Shown here in pieces: positions 46,621 to 51,397 of a stretch of 51,397 nt of DNA; the first letter of the stretch is position 1, and each line of letters begins with the position of its first letter. The DNA is from Alteromonas sp. KUL42 (GTDB taxonomy: Bacteria > Pseudomonadota > Gammaproteobacteria > Enterobacterales > Alteromonadaceae). A program made the translations under genes and the position numbers. The notes under the pieces were generated by a model. It made no database searches. It saw nothing but the letters and a program-made list of their open reading frames with translations, and was not told the DNA's origin. The DNA lies in contig NZ_BJKK01000024.1 in assembly GCF_006538325.1 (NCBI RefSeq), positions 1 through 51,397 of the forward strand. The letters are read 5' to 3'.

Positions 46621-47096
46621 AGGCACTTTTAGAGAAATACAAAGCGCTAACAGAGCGTGAGCAAAAACTCGTTATTGCATCCGCAATAATGGTGTTGGTT
46701 GCGCTATTTTACTTCATTATTTGGGCTCCGCTTAACGCGGCATTAGACAGAGAGCACAAGCTACTCGACAACCAACAATCACTTCTTGTGTGGGTGAAAG
46801 ACAGTGCAGCTAGAGCCCAACAGCTTCGCCGTAGCACAGGCGGAAAGCAAACTTTTTCTGGCTCTTTGCCACAAGCGGTCAACCGCACAACCAGCCAACA
46901 CGATATTGCTATTTCACGTATGCAACCTCAAGGTGAAGAGTTACAAGTGTGGGTTGATCAAGCCCCGTTTAACAACGTATTGGCATGGTTAAAAGCAATG
47001 GAAAGTATGGGCGTAGTGATCCTTCAAGCCGACATTGCAGAAGCCGATGTGAAAGGTCACATCAAAATTCGCCGATTACAATTAGGTAAAGCATGA
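46617..47096 (+). CDS. gspM: Type II secretion protein GspM
   Basis: 159 residues. A short cytosolic start (LEKYKALTEREQKLVIAS) leads into one membrane helix and a periplasmic ferredoxin-like domain, as usual for GspM. It stabilises GspL. It overlaps gspL and gspN by four bases on each side. Confidence 0.95.
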   Translation: MKALLEKYKALTEREQKLVIASAIMVLVALFYFIIWAPLNAALDREHKLLDNQQSLLVWVKDSAARAQQLRRSTGGKQTFSGSLPQAVNRTTSQHDIAISRMQPQGEELQVWVDQAPFNNVLAWLKAMESMGVVILQADIAEADVKGHIKIRRLQLGKA

Positions 47097-47848
47097 AGTC
47101 AAAAGTAAGTTGGATATTAGGCGGGATCGTTGCCTTTTTACTATTCGCCATAGCAAATATGCCCGCTGTGCAGGTTATAGGAAGAGTCAACCTTCCCAGT
47201 AACGTTTCACTCAGTGGCATCAGTGGCACTTTGTTTAATGGTAAAGCACAAACTGTTGTTGCCAATGGACTGCCAATCAACAACGTTAAATGGCAGCTTA
47301 ACCCATTGTATATCTTTTTAGGTAAAATCCATTTAGACGTAAAAGCAGGCAATGTGCGCGACAAAAATGACATTGCTTTTGAAGGTCCAATAACCACAGG
47401 GCTATTCAGTCAAGAGCGCGTTAAAACAAAAAACTTCACTGTCTACTTACCTGTAGATAGAGTGCTCGCCAAGGTCCGACTACCGTTACCGGTAAATGCA
47501 GGCGGTCGCTTCAAAGTAAACTTAAACGAACTGGATTTTGGCCCGACATGCAGAGCACTTTCAGGCACAGGAGATTGGCTTAATGCCACCGTAGCAGGAA
47601 CACAAGGCCCTATTGATTTCGGCACTTATTCTGCGAAATTACGCTGTGAAGGTGATGACATTGGCGTTACCGTAAGTGAGCCTAACTTATTGGGGTTATC
47701 GATGGACGCAGTCATTGCCACAAACATGAAAAATGTGAAGGTAAACGGTAAGTTTAAGCCCGACGATAGCTTGCCTAATGAAGTGCATCAAGCGTCTCGT
47801 TTCTTTGGTACGCCTGATGCCGATGGGTATATTCCAATCAAACTTTAA
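47093..47848 (+). CDS. gspN: Type II secretion protein GspN
   Basis: 251 residues. One N-terminal membrane helix (ILGGIVAFLLFAIANMPA) is followed by a periplasmic beta-rich region with LSGISGTLFNGKAQTV and GPTCRALSGTGDWL. GspN is present in only some type II systems and is often dispensable. It ends the gspC-N operon. There is no gspO, so pseudopilin processing must use a peptidase from elsewhere, probably PilD. Confidence 0.93.
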   Translation: MKSKVSWILGGIVAFLLFAIANMPAVQVIGRVNLPSNVSLSGISGTLFNGKAQTVVANGLPINNVKWQLNPLYIFLGKIHLDVKAGNVRDKNDIAFEGPITTGLFSQERVKTKNFTVYLPVDRVLAKVRLPLPVNAGGRFKVNLNELDFGPTCRALSGTGDWLNATVAGTQGPIDFGTYSAKLRCEGDDIGVTVSEPNLLGLSMDAVIATNMKNVKVNGKFKPDDSLPNEVHQASRFFGTPDADGYIPIKL

Positions 47849-47862
47849 CTTCTCCGAAACCT

Positions 47863-47889
47863 GGGGCTGTCGCTATAACATTCAGCCCC
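47863..47889. terminator. Weak hairpin terminator between gspN and yjjX
   Basis: Stem GGGGCTG / CAGCCCC with a 13-base loop, then TTGT. It lies 14 bases after the gspN stop and 13 bases from the end of the convergent yjjX gene, so it could serve both. The T-run is poor. Confidence 0.5.
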
Positions 47890-47902
47890 TTGTAGTAAAG
47901 CT

Positions 47903-48448
47903 TTAGTCTGTATAAAGGTCGGGAAAGTGAAATTTCGCCATTGCCAGTGTTAACGCGACTTCATACACACTTTGTCGAGTAGCGTGGTTTAATGTCAGTA
48001 GCCCAATCGCACCACCTTTTTGTTTTACATTAACGGTATCAAATAACTTATCCATCACCGGGCCTAATTCTTCACCGCGTTGCAATGCCTGATACACACT
48101 TACAGGTAGTGGCAAACTCGCACTGCGTGTTACCGACCAATGCCCTTCGTGATAAATAGCAACATAGGCAAAGGTTGCAGGGCCATCTTCAAAAACATCT
48201 ACGCCGCCTTCTATAGCTACATACCAAGCGTCAGTTAAACCGCCTTGGTGGTGGGCTAACATGGCTTTTATACGATTAATTGCTCCTAATCGAGTTTCAT
48301 CTTCGTTCATAGGCTGATCAGGCACACCACTTGGCACTGACAAACCTTGCGCGTCAAAGTCGTGTTCAAGGGCGTCTGAAAGGGTATTTAGTGCTGCGTT
48401 TATTTTTACTGGGTTTTTAGAACCCACATAAATTGTATCTGAGATCAT
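47903..48448 (-). CDS. yjjX: Inosine/xanthosine triphosphatase
   Basis: 181 residues. YjjX hydrolyses ITP and XTP, keeping deaminated purines out of nucleic acid. Marks include IYVGSKNPVKINAAL, GVPDQPMNEDETRLGAINR and DAWYVAIEGGVDVFEDGPATFAYVAI. It lies 15 bases downstream of yrfG, an operon of two nucleotide-cleaning enzymes. Confidence 0.92.
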   Translation of the reverse strand: MISDTIYVGSKNPVKINAALNTLSDALEHDFDAQGLSVPSGVPDQPMNEDETRLGAINRIKAMLAHHQGGLTDAWYVAIEGGVDVFEDGPATFAYVAIYHEGHWSVTRSASLPLPVSVYQALQRGEELGPVMDKLFDTVNVKQKGGAIGLLTLNHATRQSVYEVALTLAMAKFHFPDLYTD

Positions 48449-48463
48449 TGCTGAGCGTCCTTT

Positions 48464-49162
48464 CTAGGTATGCGAAACAGGGTTAGCCATTATGTCATCT
48501 ATCATCAATCGATAGTCTCGCACTGCAGCAAACTCGGTAATATTCCGGTTAGGCAATTGGCTGTCTGGATTATCAACAGCAAGTAAATGCTTGATGCCAT
48601 ACGTACGCGCAGCTTCCAGAATAGGGAGTGAATCATCGACAAAGAGCGTGCGGTTCACATCAAATTTTACCCTTGCTTGCAAACGCTCCCACAATAGCTG
48701 AGATTCTTTAGTTACGCCGAATTCATGGGTAGAAATAAGATTGTCGATATGGTCGTCAAGCTGAGTATGCTCTAACTTTAATGCCAAGCTGTTAGGATGA
48801 GCATTGGTAACAAGCACGACTTCTCGACCTGACTCATGTAACGCCTTTAAAAATGGAATGGTGTCATCTCTAAGCTCAAGTAAATGCGCAAGCTCACGTT
48901 TTAGTGGCATAAACTCATTTTCTAAATCCATTTCTAAAGACTCGGCCCAATAGTCTAAGCAATACCATTGAATCTGACCAAATACCGCGTTGTATCGCGC
49001 TGTCATTTCAGCTTGGCTTTGTGCCTCTGAAATACCGCGTAGTTCAGCTAATCGCTTAGGCAAGTGATGCAACCAAAACTGATTGTCATAGTGTAAGTCC
49101 AAAAGCGTGCCGTCCATATCAAGAAGGACAGTGTCTATTTCATTCCAGGGCAGAAAGGGCAA
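48464..49162 (-). CDS. yrfG: GMP/IMP nucleotidase YrfG
   Basis: 232 residues from a TTG at 49162, chosen because TAAGGA lies seven bases upstream and the encoded LPFLPWNEIDTVLLDMDGTL matches the E. coli start; a longer frame extends into the divergent nudE promoter and is unlikely. It is a HAD-type phosphatase: DMDGTLLDL (motif I), LVTNAHP (motif II), later Lys, and LFVDDSLPIL (motif IV). It dephosphorylates GMP and IMP. Confidence 0.9.
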   Translation of the reverse strand: MPFLPWNEIDTVLLDMDGTLLDLHYDNQFWLHHLPKRLAELRGISEAQSQAEMTARYNAVFGQIQWYCLDYWAESLEMDLENEFMPLKRELAHLLELRDDTIPFLKALHESGREVVLVTNAHPNSLALKLEHTQLDDHIDNLISTHEFGVTKESQLLWERLQARVKFDVNRTLFVDDSLPILEAARTYGIKHLLAVDNPDSQLPNRNITEFAAVRDYRLMIDDIMANPVSHT

Positions 49163-49242
49163 GCGATTTTCCTTATAATGAAGTAAGCTAGAATTAACGA
49201 TAACCTGTATACAAGTATGATAACAAAGTTGTAGCGAGACAC

Positions 49243-49806
49243 ATGCCAAAAATTGACCCGAACAAACCGTTACCACAAATTCATTCTCGTGAAATTGTTG
49301 CGCAAAGCAAACTATTCAGGGTAGAGCGCCTCGATCTTGAGTTTTCTAATGGCGCCACACGTGAATTCGAGCGTATGGCAGGTGGGAATCGCGGTGCTGT
49401 TATGATTGTACCTATGCTTGATGAAAACACTATGGTGCTGATTCGCGAATATGCTGCAGGTACACACTCATATCAACTCGGTTTTCCCAAAGGGCTTATC
49501 GACCCTGGCGAAACTGCCATAGAAGCCGCGAACCGCGAGCTTCAAGAAGAGGCAGGGTTTGCTGCAAACGAGTTAATCGAACTGCACAAAGTAAGTATGG
49601 CCCCCACATTCTTTAACGCCAATATGACCATTGTACTCGCTCGAGACTTATACCCGAAGCATTTAGAAGGTGATGAGCCTGAACCTCTTGAGGTCATTCA
49701 CTGGCCTTTAGACGAAGCTGATGCTTTACTTGCACGAGAAGACTTTATTGAAGCCCGCTGTATTGCAGCACTGTTTTTGGCTCAAAAGTGGTTTAAGGAA
49801 CAATAA
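49243..49806 (+). CDS. nudE: ADP compounds hydrolase NudE
   Basis: 187 residues. The Nudix box is GLIDPGETAIEAANRELQEE followed by AG, complete. It cleaves ADP-ribose, AppA-type compounds and NADH. It is divergent from yrfG, with 80 bases between their starts, and is followed after three bases by cysQ. Confidence 0.95.
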   Translation: MPKIDPNKPLPQIHSREIVAQSKLFRVERLDLEFSNGATREFERMAGGNRGAVMIVPMLDENTMVLIREYAAGTHSYQLGFPKGLIDPGETAIEAANRELQEEAGFAANELIELHKVSMAPTFFNANMTIVLARDLYPKHLEGDEPEPLEVIHWPLDEADALLAREDFIEARCIAALFLAQKWFKEQ

Positions 49807-49809
49807 ACA

Positions 49810-50655
49810 ATGCCCGATGACGCCCACCCCGATCTATTAGAACTTGCAAAAAAAATTGCCGTTGAAGCTGGCGAAGCTGTACTAGAAGTGTATGACAAAG
49901 GTGAGTTTGACGCTTACCAAAAAGACGATGAGTCTCCTGTCACCAGCGCTGACTACTTGGCAAATGACATTATCAATAAGCGCTTAAAAGAAGCCACTCC
50001 AGACATACCCATTCTTTCTGAAGAAAACAAACACGCAAGTTTAGCAGAGCGAAAACACTGGCCCCGTTATTGGTTAATTGATCCTATCGATGGTACCCAA
50101 GAATTTATTGCGCGAAGTGGTGATTTTGCCGTCAATATTGCACTTATCGAGAATAATCAACCCGCAATCGGGGTGATCTTCTGGCCACCGGGACAAAGTC
50201 TGTATTACGCTCAAAAGGGTAAAGGTGCATTTAAATCATCGCCAGATGGCGATCACCCCATCAAAGTGCGCAAACTAGACGACCCGAAAAAAAGCGTTGT
50301 CATGATTGCCATTAGTCGTCGTCAATCTAGAGAAAAAGTGCTAAGTCGCATGTGTGCGAGAAGGGTTTACCAAACTCTTCCGTTGGGTAGCTGTTCTTTG
50401 AAAGCGTGTTTTATTGCCGAGGGCAAAGCTGACGTATTTATGCGTATAGGCATAACCGGAGAATGGGATACAGGTGCATCACAGTGTATTGTTTCAGAAG
50501 CAGGAGGCAGTATTGCTGCTGCTAACTTCGAACCTTTGACATATAACCAGCGTCATTCGTTAGAGAACCCAGATTTTGTGGTAATGGGCGATCAACGCGT
50601 GCCTTGGCAAGACGTTATCCAGTATGATGATTTTGTAAACCCTCATCTCGATTGA
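49810..50655 (+). CDS. cysQ: 3'(2'),5'-bisphosphate nucleotidase CysQ
   Basis: 281 residues. It hydrolyses PAP, the by-product of sulfate assimilation, to AMP. Metal-site motifs are LSEENK near residue 75, WLIDPIDGTQEFI, and the C-terminal GEWDTGASQCIVSEAGG. It is in operon with nudE. Confidence 0.96.
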   Translation: MPDDAHPDLLELAKKIAVEAGEAVLEVYDKGEFDAYQKDDESPVTSADYLANDIINKRLKEATPDIPILSEENKHASLAERKHWPRYWLIDPIDGTQEFIARSGDFAVNIALIENNQPAIGVIFWPPGQSLYYAQKGKGAFKSSPDGDHPIKVRKLDDPKKSVVMIAISRRQSREKVLSRMCARRVYQTLPLGSCSLKACFIAEGKADVFMRIGITGEWDTGASQCIVSEAGGSIAAANFEPLTYNQRHSLENPDFVVMGDQRVPWQDVIQYDDFVNPHLD

Positions 50656-50675
50656 CGCGTAATGAATAAGTAAAT

Positions 50676-50696
50676 GTGGGAAAAAATATTTCCCAC
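50676..50696 (+). terminator. Weak hairpin after cysQ
   Basis: Stem GTGGGAAA / TTTCCCAC with a five-base AT loop, 20 bases after the cysQ stop. No T-run follows on the plus strand, so termination may be partial and the YceI gene could be co-transcribed. Confidence 0.45.
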
Positions 50697-50764
50697 TGTT
50701 AGTTGCGCTTATGAAATATCAACATCACCAAAGATGGAACCCAAACGCTAAAAGGAGTAAACCT

Positions 50765-51349
50765 ATGATGGCAAAACGTATTCGAAGCTTGTCTGCAGCG
50801 TTGCTCGCAGGCGGTCTAGCATTTCCAGCGGCTGCACAATGGACGATGGACAACGATACAAGTGAGCTGCATTTTCTGACTACCAAGAATGCACAAGTTA
50901 CCGAAGTTCATCAGTTTGACAGTTTTGGCGGAAGTTTGTCAGACGACGGAAAATTGGCTGTAACGGTTTCCCTTGCATCAGTAAATACGGCCATTGATAT
51001 TCGCAACGAGCGAATGAAAAAAATGCTTTTCAATGTGAGTCAGTTTGCCGAAGCAACCTTTGAAGCAAAGCTCGACGAGAGTATGACAAACCTTGCCGTG
51101 GGCGATATGGTAACGGGAAGTGTGGAAGGTACATTGACCTTGCACGGTAAAGCGGTTCCTACCACTTTCGCAGTGAAGGCAAGTAAAGTAAGTGAAGACA
51201 CACTAACTGTTTCAACAACATCTCCTACACTTATTAAAGCAGAGTCATTTGGCCTTGCAGATGGTGTTGCAGCTCTTCAAGAAATAGCAGGCCTTAAAAG
51301 CATCACCACTACGGTGCCTGTTACTTTTTCTGTAACCTTTACGCAATAA
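50765..51349 (+). CDS. YceI-family periplasmic lipid-binding protein
   Basis: 194 residues from the ATG at 50765, chosen because AAGGAG lies seven bases upstream and a signal peptide follows (SLSAALLAGGLAFPAAAQ). The YceI lipocalin-like barrel is seen in WTMDNDTSELHFLTTKN, VSLASVNTAIDIRNERMKKM, VTGSVEGTLTLHGKAVPT and the closing strands. Related proteins bind isoprenoid quinones or polyisoprenoids in the periplasm. Ligand here is unknown. Confidence 0.9.
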   Translation: MMAKRIRSLSAALLAGGLAFPAAAQWTMDNDTSELHFLTTKNAQVTEVHQFDSFGGSLSDDGKLAVTVSLASVNTAIDIRNERMKKMLFNVSQFAEATFEAKLDESMTNLAVGDMVTGSVEGTLTLHGKAVPTTFAVKASKVSEDTLTVSTTSPTLIKAESFGLADGVAALQEIAGLKSITTTVPVTFSVTFTQ

Positions 51350-51397
51350 CGTTTACGTGTAATTACGCGTTAAGGCATACAAAAAACCGCACACATG

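Noticed and set aside
1..51397. CRISPR arrays, tRNA or rRNA genes
   Set aside because: No spaced direct repeats or tRNA cloverleaf were seen by eye; short RNA genes could still be missed without a search.

Overview
The window looks like chromosomal DNA of a marine gammaproteobacterium of the Alteromonas type. The reasons are the moderate GC content, the Alteromonas-like proteins (PrmA, DusB, Fis, PurH/PurD, EnvZ/OmpR, PckA, Hsp33, a complete gspC-N set) and a gene order shared with Vibrio and enterobacteria. This is read from protein motifs and gene order; no database search was possible. I saw no tRNA, rRNA, CRISPR array, intact insertion sequence or integrase.

Region 1 (1-6.6 kb) is the end of an AT-rich surface-polysaccharide (O-antigen or capsule) cluster. 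On the minus strand are a broken polytopic membrane protein at the left edge, an unusual GT15-type (yeast Kre2/Mnt1-like) glycosyltransferase, an ABC exporter pair (ATPase and permease) and a GT2-type glycosyltransferase. On the plus strand is an OafA-like O-acyltransferase with a C-terminal SGNH domain, broken by two single-base frameshifts.

Region 2 (6.6-13.4 kb) is accessory or housekeeping DNA: a TIGR03643/DUF2805 protein, a FAN1-like nuclease fused to a DEDDh exonuclease with a LexA-box-like site just upstream, a CPXCG zinc-ribbon protein overlapping a flavin reductase, a Tat-exported HiPIP, a frameshifted lipoprotein amidase and a periplasmic solute-binding protein.

Region 3 (13.5-20.3 kb) is core: prmA, dusB-fis behind a promoter with a GC-rich discriminator, then purH and purD with an exported SAM-methyltransferase-like gene between them.

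Region 4 (20.3-26.7 kb) is mixed: a CBM9-like secreted protein, a voltage-gated K+ channel, prkB, then a scrambled stretch with a palindromic repeat, a frameshifted NTF2-like gene, a decayed second copy of the prkB 3' end and a HipA-like fragment, followed by a DUF2855 protein and a solute-binding-like protein.

Region 5 (26.7-51.4 kb) follows the conserved order ompR-envZ // pckA-hslO-hslR-gspCDEFGHIJKLMN-yjjX-yrfG-nudE-cysQ, with an MFS transporter and a GH31 glycosidase between envZ and pckA and a YceI protein at the right end. The gsp genes encode a type II secretion system, which could export hydrolases. YjjX, YrfG, NudE and CysQ all clear non-canonical or by-product nucleotides.

All frameshifts found are single-base indels at or near homopolymer runs, and all fall in dispensable genes. 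They may be real decay or sequencing error.
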